A program made the translations under genes and the position numbers. The notes under the pieces are model-generated. The model made no database searches and had not been told where the DNA came from. It saw only the letters and a list, made by a program, of their open reading frames with translations. Positions 29,329 through 38,119 of a stretch of 64,000 nucleotides of DNA are shown here, one piece after another; the stretch's first letter is position 1; each line of letters begins with the position of its first letter. This DNA is from an uncultured Alphaproteobacteria bacterium. GTDB lineage: Bacteria > Pseudomonadota > Alphaproteobacteria > Rhodobacterales > Rhodobacteraceae. The stretch lies in NCBI GenBank assembly GCA_929200255.1, contig CAKMYZ010000003.1:1-64000 (forward strand), in the 5' to 3' direction.

Positions 29329-30204
29329 ATGAGTACGCGTAAGGGACTAATTCTTGCTGGTGGGACAGGGTCGCGGCTTTGGCCGATCACGCAGGGTTTG
29401 TCCAAGCAATTGATGCCGATCTACGACAAGCCGATGATCTATTACCCGCTTTCGGTCCTGATGCTATCCGGCATCCGCGAGATCGGGATCATTACCACGC
29501 CGCAGGATCAAGCGCAGTTTCAGAACCTTCTGGGTGATGGGACCCAATGGGGGGTGCAGATCACCTGGCTGGTGCAACCTAGCCCGGACGGGCTGGCGCA
29601 GGCCTATCTGATTGCAGAAGATTTCTTGAACGGCGAACCATCGGCGATGGTCCTTGGTGACAATATCTTTTTTGGCCACGGCCTGCCAGAGCTGCTGGGT
29701 GCAGCTGATGCACAACCCAACGGGGCCACCGTCTTTGGGTACCGCGTGGCGGACCCCGAACGCTACGGTGTTGTTGGCATGGATGCGAATGATCGTGTCA
29801 CCGAAATCATCGAAAAACCTGACGTGCCGCCCTCAAACTATGCCGTGACGGGTCTTTATTTTCTTGATGGCACCGCCGCTGAGCGCGCGCGCAAGATCAC
29901 CCCAAGCCCGCGTGGTGAGTTGGAAATCGTGACCCTGCTGGAAAGTTACCTGCATGAGGGCGCGCTGACTGTCGAACGGATGGGCCGTGGCTATGCTTGG
30001 CTGGATACCGGCACCCATGCCAGCCTGCTGGATGCGGGTAATTTCGTGCGCACCTTGCAAAGCCGTCAGGGAATGCAAACAGGCTGCCCCGAGGAGATTG
30101 CCTTTGGCGCAGGCTGGATCGATGAAGCGCAACTGACCACCTTGGCGCAACGCTATGCCAAGACAGCGTATGGCGCGTATCTACTTGGGCTGATGGAACC
30201 CTAA
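29329..30204 (+). CDS. rfbA: Glucose-1-phosphate thymidylyltransferase
   Basis: KGLILAGGTGSRLWPITQGLSKQLMPIYDKPMIYYPLSVLMLSGIREI. Confidence 0.96.
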   Translation: MSTRKGLILAGGTGSRLWPITQGLSKQLMPIYDKPMIYYPLSVLMLSGIREIGIITTPQDQAQFQNLLGDGTQWGVQITWLVQPSPDGLAQAYLIAEDFLNGEPSAMVLGDNIFFGHGLPELLGAADAQPNGATVFGYRVADPERYGVVGMDANDRVTEIIEKPDVPPSNYAVTGLYFLDGTAAERARKITPSPRGELEIVTLLESYLHEGALTVERMGRGYAWLDTGTHASLLDAGNFVRTLQSRQGMQTGCPEEIAFGAGWIDEAQLTTLAQRYAKTAYGAYLLGLMEP

Positions 30205-31352
30205 TGGACGCATTGCACACACCCTCTATCGCGATCATTGGGACCGGATTTGTTGCTGATTTCTATATGAAATCTATCGCTCTATATCCTGATCTGAATA
30301 TCGTCGGGGCCTATGATCTGGATGCCACCCGCCTTGCGACGTTCTGTGACTACTGGAAGCTGCCCACCTTTGGATCTGTTGCAGAGCTGTTGGCAGCCCT
30401 ACCTGCCGACGGCGTGGTCTTGAACCTGACAAACCCCGACGCACATTTTGAGGTATCGCGCACCTGTTTGATGGCGCAGCGGCATGTCTATTCCGAAAAA
30501 CCTTTGGCGATGGACATGGCGCAAGCCACAGAGTTGGCAGATCTGGCCTCTGGGCTTGGTCTGCATCTGGGTGCCGCCCCGTGCAGTTATCTGTCGCAAT
30601 CCGCCCAAACCCTTTGGGCTGCTGTGCGCAGCGCTAAACCCGGTAACGTGCGTCTGGCCTATGCCGAGATTGACGATGGATACATCCGGCAGGCCCCCTA
30701 CAAGCACTGGAAAAGCGAAACTGGCGCGCCTTGGCCCGCCGAGGATGAATTTCAGGTCGGCTGTACGATGGAACATGCCGGGTATTACCTCACCTGGCTC
30801 ATCCAGATGTTCGGCCCTGTGCGCACGGTTGTTGCCGCCTCTGCCCAGCTGACTGGCGATGATCCCGCGGCGCATGATCTGTCAATCGGGACGCTGTTTC
30901 ATACCTCTGGGGTGGTGACCCGACTGACCTGCTCAATCATTGCTCCGCATAACCACGCGATCAGGATCGTCGGTGACCGGGGCGTGCTGGAACTGGATGA
31001 ATGTTGGGACAACCTTGCCCCTGTGCGGTTCCGCAAGCGGATGCGTATTCGCAGACGCCTGTTGGAACTGCCACTGACGCAGAAAATGCGCCTGCCCGGC
31101 AAGGACCTGCCCCCGGTGCCTGCCAAGGGCGGTGCGGCAACGATGAACTTCTTCCTTGGTCCTGATCAGATGCTAAAGGACATCGCCGCAGGTACCGATC
31201 CCGCACCGGCGATGCAAATGGCGTTGCACGTCAACGAAGTCACACTTGCCCTGCAAAATGCTGGCGAACATAGCGGGTCGCAGGTGATGCAAACCACCTG
31301 TGTACCGCCAGCGCCGCAGCCTTGGGCGCAGGCGTTGAAAGGGGGCAAATGA
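30204..31352 (+). CDS. Gfo/Idh/MocA-family oxidoreductase
   Basis: SIAIIGTGFVADFYMKSIAL Rossmann start, HVYSEKPLAMDMAQATELADLA (EKP motif). Confidence 0.88.
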   Translation: MDALHTPSIAIIGTGFVADFYMKSIALYPDLNIVGAYDLDATRLATFCDYWKLPTFGSVAELLAALPADGVVLNLTNPDAHFEVSRTCLMAQRHVYSEKPLAMDMAQATELADLASGLGLHLGAAPCSYLSQSAQTLWAAVRSAKPGNVRLAYAEIDDGYIRQAPYKHWKSETGAPWPAEDEFQVGCTMEHAGYYLTWLIQMFGPVRTVVAASAQLTGDDPAAHDLSIGTLFHTSGVVTRLTCSIIAPHNHAIRIVGDRGVLELDECWDNLAPVRFRKRMRIRRRLLELPLTQKMRLPGKDLPPVPAKGGAATMNFFLGPDQMLKDIAAGTDPAPAMQMALHVNEVTLALQNAGEHSGSQVMQTTCVPPAPQPWAQALKGGK

Positions 31353-32293
31353 TGGCCCCACAGACGATTGTTGTAACCGGTGCTGCCGGTTTCATCGGGC
31401 GCGAAGTTGTCGCTTGCGCCCGTGCGCGCGGGCATCATGTGCACGCGGTTGTACGGCGCAAGGATGCAATCCTTTCTGAATGGGATGATGGCGTTACACC
31501 CGTTGTTGCCGACTTGCTGCAACAGGACGCGCTGGCAGGGGTGCTTGATGACGCTGACACGGTCGTCCATCTGGCCGCCACGATCAGCGGTGACGCAGCC
31601 CGGCAAAGGCGAGACACGGTAGACGCGACCAACGCCCTTTGCGAGGCGATGACCGCCCTGCCATCGACGCCGCGTTTGGTGCTGGTCAGTTCCATCTCCG
31701 CCTACGCGCATGACGCGGTCGCCGAGGGTGGCATGATTGATGAGACATCAGCCTTGGAGGCCGTGCCAGAGAAGCGTGACATCTATTGCCAGAACAAGCT
31801 GTTGCAGGAACAGATCGCATCGTCCTTTGGCTTGCCACTGACGATCCTGCGACCGGGGGCTGTCTATGGGCCAAATGCCCTATGGAACGTGCATCTTGGT
31901 GTGCCAGCTGGGCCGGTTCTGGTGCAGTTTACGAATGGGGGTGAGCTGCCAGCAATCTACGTGAAAAACTGCGCCTTGGCGATTGTGAAGGCCTGCGAGG
32001 CCGGGGCAGACGGCCCGATCAACCTGATTGACCCAGACCCGCCGACACGTGCCCAGTATTTGCAAGCGATTGGCTGGACCAAACCTTCTATCGTGCTGCC
32101 GTGGCGCTTGCTGTCTTTCCTGGGGCACCTCATGCCGTTTTCCTCTAAACCGGGGCTTTTGCACCCAGCAATCATGCAGGCGCGGATGATGCCGGTCCGG
32201 TACAGTACGGCAGGCATGCAGGCGTTGATGCTGGGCGAAACGCTGACCAGACTTCCTACCGCAATTCGCGCGTCGCAAGAGGCAGAGACATGA
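31349..32293 (+). CDS. NAD-dependent epimerase/dehydratase
   Basis: IVVTGAAGFIGREVVACARARGHHV; extended-SDR fold. ATGA overlap with the upstream gene. Confidence 0.85.
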   Translation: MMAPQTIVVTGAAGFIGREVVACARARGHHVHAVVRRKDAILSEWDDGVTPVVADLLQQDALAGVLDDADTVVHLAATISGDAARQRRDTVDATNALCEAMTALPSTPRLVLVSSISAYAHDAVAEGGMIDETSALEAVPEKRDIYCQNKLLQEQIASSFGLPLTILRPGAVYGPNALWNVHLGVPAGPVLVQFTNGGELPAIYVKNCALAIVKACEAGADGPINLIDPDPPTRAQYLQAIGWTKPSIVLPWRLLSFLGHLMPFSSKPGLLHPAIMQARMMPVRYSTAGMQALMLGETLTRLPTAIRASQEAET

Positions 32294-33501
32294 AGATCGC
32301 ATATCTCACCGGCGAATACCCCCGCGCAACGGACACCTTCATCCTGCGCGAGGTGCAGGAGTTGCGCAAATTGGGCATGGATGTGATCACCTGTTCTGTG
32401 CGCACCACACCGCCGGAACAGCATGTTGGCCCGGAACAAAAGTCGGAAGCTGCGGCAACTTTCAAGGTCCTGGCTGCGGCCAAAAGACCGGCAAATCTGA
32501 TCGCGTGCCATATCCGTGCCTTGCGTGCGCCGGGCCGCTATTTCCGCGCCTTGCGTCTTGCGGCCCGCACGTCCCCGCCGGGATTGCGCAACTTCCTCTA
32601 CCAGATGTTTTATTTCCTCGAAGCCGCCGTTCTGGCCGATCACCTGCGCGGCGAAGCTGTGGAGCATCTGCACAATCACATCGCCAAATCGAGCTGCACA
32701 TTGGCCATGATCACCTCAGCGATGGCGGGAATTCCTTACAGCTTCTCGCTGCATGGGCCTGATATCTTTTTTGAACCTCACCACTGGCGGCTGGATGCAA
32801 AGATCGAAACCGCCAGCTTTGTCGCCTGCATTAGTGCCTTCTGCCGCTCGCAGGCGATGGTATTTTCCGCACCCGAACACTGGCACAAACTGTGCATCAT
32901 TCACTGCGGGGTTGCACCCGAACGCTACGCCTCCGGCCCCCGGCCTGAACGCCCAACCTTGCTGTTCGTTGGCCGGTTGGCGGCAGTAAAGGGTGTGCCG
33001 GTTTTGTTTGAGGCGCTCAAGTCAGTGACCGCCGATCACCCTGATGTGCAGCTTCGTCTGATTGGCGATGGGCCTGAGCGTGCGAATTTGGAGGAACGAG
33101 CGGCTAATATGGGGTTGCGCGATCATGTCGAATTCTGTGGCTACAAATCCCAGGCCGAGGTGGCAGAGGCGCTTTCAACAACAGATATCTTCGTCCTGCC
33201 CAGTTTTGCCGAAGGCGTGCCCGTCGTCTTGATGGAGGCGATGGCGGCGCAGGTTCCCGTCGTCACGACGCGGATCGCTGGAGTCCCCGAACTGGTGGAG
33301 GATGGGGTCAACGGCTTGCTGGTGCCGCCGGGTGCGGTACCTGCTTTGGCGGATGCCTTGAAGACGTTGCTGGGTGATACGGCCTTGCGGGCGCAAATGG
33401 GGACGGCAGGCCAAGCCAAAGTCGCGGCGGAATTTGCTTCGGCTACAGAAGCGGAGAAGCTCAAGCGCCTCCTGATACAGTCCAAGGATGACACCGCATG
33501 A
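32290..33501 (+). CDS. Glycosyltransferase family 4-type
   Basis: LLFVGRLAAVKGVPVLFEALK, FVLPSFAEGVPVVLMEAMAAQVPVVTTRIAGVPELVEDGVNGLLVPPG. Confidence 0.9.
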   Translation: MKIAYLTGEYPRATDTFILREVQELRKLGMDVITCSVRTTPPEQHVGPEQKSEAAATFKVLAAAKRPANLIACHIRALRAPGRYFRALRLAARTSPPGLRNFLYQMFYFLEAAVLADHLRGEAVEHLHNHIAKSSCTLAMITSAMAGIPYSFSLHGPDIFFEPHHWRLDAKIETASFVACISAFCRSQAMVFSAPEHWHKLCIIHCGVAPERYASGPRPERPTLLFVGRLAAVKGVPVLFEALKSVTADHPDVQLRLIGDGPERANLEERAANMGLRDHVEFCGYKSQAEVAEALSTTDIFVLPSFAEGVPVVLMEAMAAQVPVVTTRIAGVPELVEDGVNGLLVPPGAVPALADALKTLLGDTALRAQMGTAGQAKVAAEFASATEAEKLKRLLIQSKDDTA

Positions 33502-34469
33502 ACAGTGCATCCGATATTGCAGTGGTCCTGATTGGCCGCAACGAAGGTGCGCGTCTGGTGGCGGGGTTGGCATCGCTAAGGGGTGAGATCGCACGGGTCG
33601 TTTATGTCGACAGTGGGTCAACCGATGGCAGCCTGCGAGCCGCCCGTGATGCAGGCGCTCAGGTGGTTGAGCTGGATTTGAGCGTGCCGTTTACCGCGGC
33701 AAGGGCGCGGAATGCGGGGTTCGAAGCCCTCGACCCTAAGCCGGCATATGTTCAGTTTATCGACGGCGATTGCATGGTTGAACCGGGCTGGATCGCAGCC
33801 GGTGTCGCCGCGCTAAACCAGCATCCAGATATGGGGATTGTGACCGGTTGGCGGGCTGAAATTTATCCAGATGCCAGCGTCTACAACGGCTTGACTGATT
33901 TCGAATGGCATCGGCCTGCGGGTGATATCGAGGCCTGCGGCGGCGATATGATGGTCCGCTCAGAAGTGTTCATGTCAACTGGCGGGTTTAACCCGCGTGT
34001 CATTGCCGCCGAAGACGACGAATTCTGCACACGCGTGCGCAAGGCAGGCTGGCGTGTCCACCGCCTGCCGGAAAAGATGACGTTGCACGACGCGGATATG
34101 ATGCATTTTGGGCAATGGTGGCAGCGGGCAGTGCGTACGGGGCATGGGTTTGCGCAGGTGGGCGATCTGCACCCTGAATATTTTGTCCGCACCCGGCAGA
34201 GGGTCTGGGTCTATGGGGCCCTTTTGCCAGTGTTGGCGATCATCGGTGCGTTTTTTGCTCCGCTCCTGTTTTTGGGGGTGCTGGGGCTTTATCTCGTGTC
34301 CTACATCCGCACGGTCCGTGGGCTTCAAGTCAGTGGATTGGCGCGACACAAGGCGCTGCATCAATCTGTTTTTCTGAGTCTGTCCAAGTTTCCAAATTTC
34401 CTGGGCCTTCTGACCTATCATTGGCGTAAACTGCGCAACAGCGACATGGCGATTATTGAGTATAAGTGA
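33498..34469 (+). CDS. Glycosyltransferase family 2
   Basis: VVLIGRNEGARL...VVYVDSGSTDGSLRAARDAGA, VQFIDGDCMVEPGW. Confidence 0.88.
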   Translation: MNSASDIAVVLIGRNEGARLVAGLASLRGEIARVVYVDSGSTDGSLRAARDAGAQVVELDLSVPFTAARARNAGFEALDPKPAYVQFIDGDCMVEPGWIAAGVAALNQHPDMGIVTGWRAEIYPDASVYNGLTDFEWHRPAGDIEACGGDMMVRSEVFMSTGGFNPRVIAAEDDEFCTRVRKAGWRVHRLPEKMTLHDADMMHFGQWWQRAVRTGHGFAQVGDLHPEYFVRTRQRVWVYGALLPVLAIIGAFFAPLLFLGVLGLYLVSYIRTVRGLQVSGLARHKALHQSVFLSLSKFPNFLGLLTYHWRKLRNSDMAIIEYK

Positions 34470-34477
34470 GAGTGAAC

Positions 34478-36574
34478 ATGGCGAATAAACCACTGCGCGC
34501 AGGCATCGTTGGCGCGGGCTATATTGCGACCTGGCACGCCGACACGATCAAGGCACTGCCCGGCGTTGAACTGGCCGCCGTCTGCGATATGTCCGCCGGT
34601 GCCGCAGAGGCATTGGCCGGCGGCTATGGTGCAGATGCCTATCGTGATCTGCATGAGATGATCAGCAAGGCCAATCTGGATGCCGTGCACATTCTGACCC
34701 CGCCCGACAGTCACAAGATGCTGGCAGTGAAATGCGCTGAGGCGGGCCTGCATTGTTTTGTGGAAAAACCTGTTGGCGTCTCTGCCGCTGAAACCGCTGA
34801 AATGGTCGCGGCAGGCCGCAAGGCAGAGCGGCTCATGGCGGCTGGCCACAACTTTCTGGGGATGCCCGGGTATGAACGGCTCAAGCAGGCCGCGCAGTCG
34901 GGTGCGCTGGGCCGGATTTCCACGGCCGAGATTAACTGGTGTTTCCCATTGCCACCGCTTCGGTCGGGTCCGTTTGGACTTTGGCTGTTGCGCGAACCAA
35001 AGAATCTTTTGCTGGAACTTGGCCCGCATCTTTTTGCCTTTGCGACTGATCTTTTTGGTCCGGTTGAGGTATCGCACCTGCAACTAAGTAAGCCGATTGC
35101 GCTGCCCGGTGATGAAGTCCGCCATCAGGGCTGGCACATCCTGGCGCAGGTCGGCGATGTCGACGTGACTTTCAACATCTCGCTGGTGGAAACTGTTGAT
35201 GACCGCAGCGTCATTTTGCGTGGGTCCACCGCGCAAGCACGGTTTGATTATGCCTCTGACACACTTGTCATCCGGGGCGAGAATACGGCCGATCTGGTGG
35301 TGAACCCGCTACGTGCGCAGCTATCGCAAGGCTGGCAGCATCTTCGCGAAGGCAGCGTGAATGTTTTCCGACAAGTCACATCACTTAACCGCAAGTCCCC
35401 TTACGGGCTGAGCTTTCGTGGCGCGGTTGGCAGTTTCTATGACAGCGTGGCAAACGCGAAACCGATGGACGCACGCTACGACATGGCAACTGCTGTGACC
35501 GTAATGCAAAGTATCGATGATGCCTTGGCCAGGATGCCAAAATACAAGGCTCCGGCGCGTCCCAAAGGCAAGCCGCAGCCAAAGGTCATGGTCATCGGCG
35601 GCACCGGATTTATCGGGCGCGCGTTGACCCGCGATCTGGTGGCACGCGGCCACGACGTGCGGGTCGTCAGCCGTGGCCGGACCGGACCATTCGCCGATAT
35701 TCAGAACCATGTTGAAACCGTCTCGGTCTCTATGCGTGATGTGGACGGCATGGCCAATGCGATGGAAGGGATCGACACCGTCTACAACCTTGCCAAATCC
35801 ATGGACAAGACATGGGACGATGCCCTGATCAACGATGTAGGCGTTAGCGTTGGTGTGGCCGAGGCCGCAATGACGGCGGGCGTGCGTCGGTTCATCTATA
35901 CCGGCACGATTGCGTCTTACGACATGTCCAGCCCGGAGGGGAGTATCACCGAGGCCACGGGCTATGCCGATGATATGACCGACCGGAACATGTATGCGCG
36001 ATCCAAGGCAGAGTGTGAGCGGCAGTTGCTTGAGATGCATGAAGGCCGTGGGTTGCCCCTGGTTATCGCACGGCCCGGCATCGTTGTCGGGATCGGTGGA
36101 CCATTACAGCATTGGGGCATCGGTCGCTGGCATGGTGCCGGGGCCGTGCGCATCTGGGGGCACGGCAGGAACAAACTGCCCTTTGTGCTGATTGACGATC
36201 TGACCGATGGGTTGATCCGCATGATGGAGCAAGACGGGATTGAGGGTGAATCCTACAATCTGGTGGGTGATCCGATGATGTCAGCCCGCGACTATTTTGC
36301 GGCCATCCATGATCACATGGGCGCGCGGCTGAATGTCACGTCCAGTTCACTGCATGCGCTCTTTGTCTCGGATGCGGTAAAACACATGCTCAAGGTTGCA
36401 TTACTAAGGCGCAAGGGACTGACCCGTGCTTCGCTGAAAGATTGGAAATCCCGGGCGCATTTCACGCAGTTCGACAACAGCAAACCAAAGAATGATCTGG
36501 GTTGGATGCCAGAAACTGATCGCGACAAGCTGATCGCAGGTGCAATCACAAACGCCAATCTCTTTGGATTCTAG
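34478..36574 (+). CDS. Fused Gfo/Idh/MocA oxidoreductase - NAD-dependent epimerase (~698 aa)
   Basis: N-terminal RAGIVGAGYIATWHADTIKALP...HCFVEKPVGVSAAETAEM; C-terminal KVMVIGGTGFIGRALTRDLVARGHDVRVVSRG...YARSKAECERQLLEM. Confidence 0.85.
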   Translation: MANKPLRAGIVGAGYIATWHADTIKALPGVELAAVCDMSAGAAEALAGGYGADAYRDLHEMISKANLDAVHILTPPDSHKMLAVKCAEAGLHCFVEKPVGVSAAETAEMVAAGRKAERLMAAGHNFLGMPGYERLKQAAQSGALGRISTAEINWCFPLPPLRSGPFGLWLLREPKNLLLELGPHLFAFATDLFGPVEVSHLQLSKPIALPGDEVRHQGWHILAQVGDVDVTFNISLVETVDDRSVILRGSTAQARFDYASDTLVIRGENTADLVVNPLRAQLSQGWQHLREGSVNVFRQVTSLNRKSPYGLSFRGAVGSFYDSVANAKPMDARYDMATAVTVMQSIDDALARMPKYKAPARPKGKPQPKVMVIGGTGFIGRALTRDLVARGHDVRVVSRGRTGPFADIQNHVETVSVSMRDVDGMANAMEGIDTVYNLAKSMDKTWDDALINDVGVSVGVAEAAMTAGVRRFIYTGTIASYDMSSPEGSITEATGYADDMTDRNMYARSKAECERQLLEMHEGRGLPLVIARPGIVVGIGGPLQHWGIGRWHGAGAVRIWGHGRNKLPFVLIDDLTDGLIRMMEQDGIEGESYNLVGDPMMSARDYFAAIHDHMGARLNVTSSSLHALFVSDAVKHMLKVALLRRKGLTRASLKDWKSRAHFTQFDNSKPKNDLGWMPETDRDKLIAGAITNANLFGF

Positions 36575-37497
36575 GACGGCACGCCGGTGCGCGGCAGCGA
36601 GGTGACAACCTGCCAGACGATTTCCTGCATGAAGCGCGCGAGCGCTGGGCCGGGATCATCGGCAGGTGCTCCATCTGCACGCAAAAGGGCGTGGGGTAGT
36701 CCAACAGGGCTTTTCTGATACAGCACGGCATAATGTGTCAGGGCGATCAGGTACGCGCCGTAGTCATTGTAATGCACCTCATCGCTAAAAATATCGCGGT
36801 AGCTGGACAGTGGGCCAACCGGCCCGTCGGTTTCCAATGCATCAGCGATGGCGGCCATGACCTGCCCGCCGGGGATCAGATAGATCGGTTGCGGCGCATC
36901 CTCCATGGCAAGTGCGACGCGCATGATTTGACCTTCCCAAAGTGCGCCAAGATCATGGTCCAGCCGCGCGCGCCAGCCCTTGGGGTCATCAAGTTGATGC
37001 CATGTTTCGTAGAAATAGACCGTCATGCCAGAGCCATGCGCCTTATCGGCCCAATTGTGCAGCATCCGGGCGGCGTCGAAATAGTCGATTGCTGCTCGCA
37101 GTTCGACCATCTCGGTCAGGACCAGTGCATCATAGTCGCCAGACGCGACGGCCTCATGCGCATCACGATAGTCAGGGTGGGCGTTTTCCTCATCAAATCC
37201 ATTGATCGGCTCATCGACATCCCAGTGCGACCGCAAGGGTGCGCCCCACCCCAGCTGGCTGGAAAAGCCATGCCCTTCCCCTGACAGTTGGGCGAGCATC
37301 GCGGGCATATCCCGCCCAACAAGGCTATGGCCCAGATGATAAACCTGTCGCGGCCCATCAGGTGAAGGGGCAGGTTCTGCATACAGCGCCTCAAAGCTCT
37401 CCACATCAAGCGGTGCCGGGTCGCGTGTGTAAAGCCCAATGGCGCCAAGCACGACCAATGCAGGCGAAAGCAGAAACATGATGACGCGTTTAGACAT
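36571..37497 (-). CDS. Membrane-anchored SGNH/GDSL-like protein
   Basis: N-terminal TM (RVIMFLLSPALVVLGAIGLY), QVYHLGHSLVGRDMPAML and DEVHYNDYGAYLIALTHYAVLY motifs. Start trimmed. Confidence 0.5.
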   Translation of the reverse strand: MSKRVIMFLLSPALVVLGAIGLYTRDPAPLDVESFEALYAEPAPSPDGPRQVYHLGHSLVGRDMPAMLAQLSGEGHGFSSQLGWGAPLRSHWDVDEPINGFDEENAHPDYRDAHEAVASGDYDALVLTEMVELRAAIDYFDAARMLHNWADKAHGSGMTVYFYETWHQLDDPKGWRARLDHDLGALWEGQIMRVALAMEDAPQPIYLIPGGQVMAAIADALETDGPVGPLSSYRDIFSDEVHYNDYGAYLIALTHYAVLYQKSPVGLPHALLRADGAPADDPGPALARFMQEIVWQVVTSLPRTGVPS

Positions 37498-38119
37498 AGG
37501 CAACGGCCAAGATAAGCCCTTCTTCGATTGTGATAGCACCTTGCATGTTCGGCAGGGTGGGATGTGCGTTGATCGCAAATTTCCCGTGCGCCCAACGCAC
37601 CGTCACCGCGTCATAGCCAATCACCTGCCCCGTCAGCGGATACTGCGCCTTGTAGATCGCTTCTTTGGCACAAAAGACCGTCATCGCGGCAAGGCCTGGG
37701 TCAGCTTGTCCAGCCGCCCAGTCCTGTTCAGTTTGAGAACAGATCGTTGGGATCAGGTCAGTGGCCAGTGGCTTTGCCGGTTCAAGGTCGATACCCAAAG
37801 CGCGATACGTGCTTTCTTTGGTGACAGCCGCAATGCAGCAATCATCACAATGGGCAATTGACCCACTTAACCCGTCAGGCCAAATCGGGGCGCGGTCATT
37901 GGCGTTCAGGATGGCTGCGGTTGGCACGCCCAGTTCACCCATGGCTTGACGGGCCGCGCGGCGGCCCGCCGCATATTCGGCCAGACGTTTAGGGATGGCG
38001 CGTGCCAGGGCGACGGCTTCTTCAGGCCAGAGATCCGCAGGACTATCGCGCGGATCAGTCACACCGATCCCGACATCAGGGCCTAAGAGGCCCTCAAGCG
38101 CTGCTTTGATGTGCTGCAT
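37490..38119 (-). CDS. 4'-phosphopantetheinyl transferase
   Basis: SGSIAHCDDCCIAAV, ALGIDLEPAKPL, TVFCAKEAIYKAQYPL. Confidence 0.88.
   Translation of the reverse strand: MQHIKAALEGLLGPDVGIGVTDPRDSPADLWPEEAVALARAIPKRLAEYAAGRRAARQAMGELGVPTAAILNANDRAPIWPDGLSGSIAHCDDCCIAAVTKESTYRALGIDLEPAKPLATDLIPTICSQTEQDWAAGQADPGLAAMTVFCAKEAIYKAQYPLTGQVIGYDAVTVRWAHGKFAINAHPTLPNMQGAITIEEGLILAVAYV

Noticed and set aside
35381-36040. 219-aa minus-strand ORF within the fused oxidoreductase/epimerase
   Set aside because: Shadow ORF of the well-supported + strand gene.
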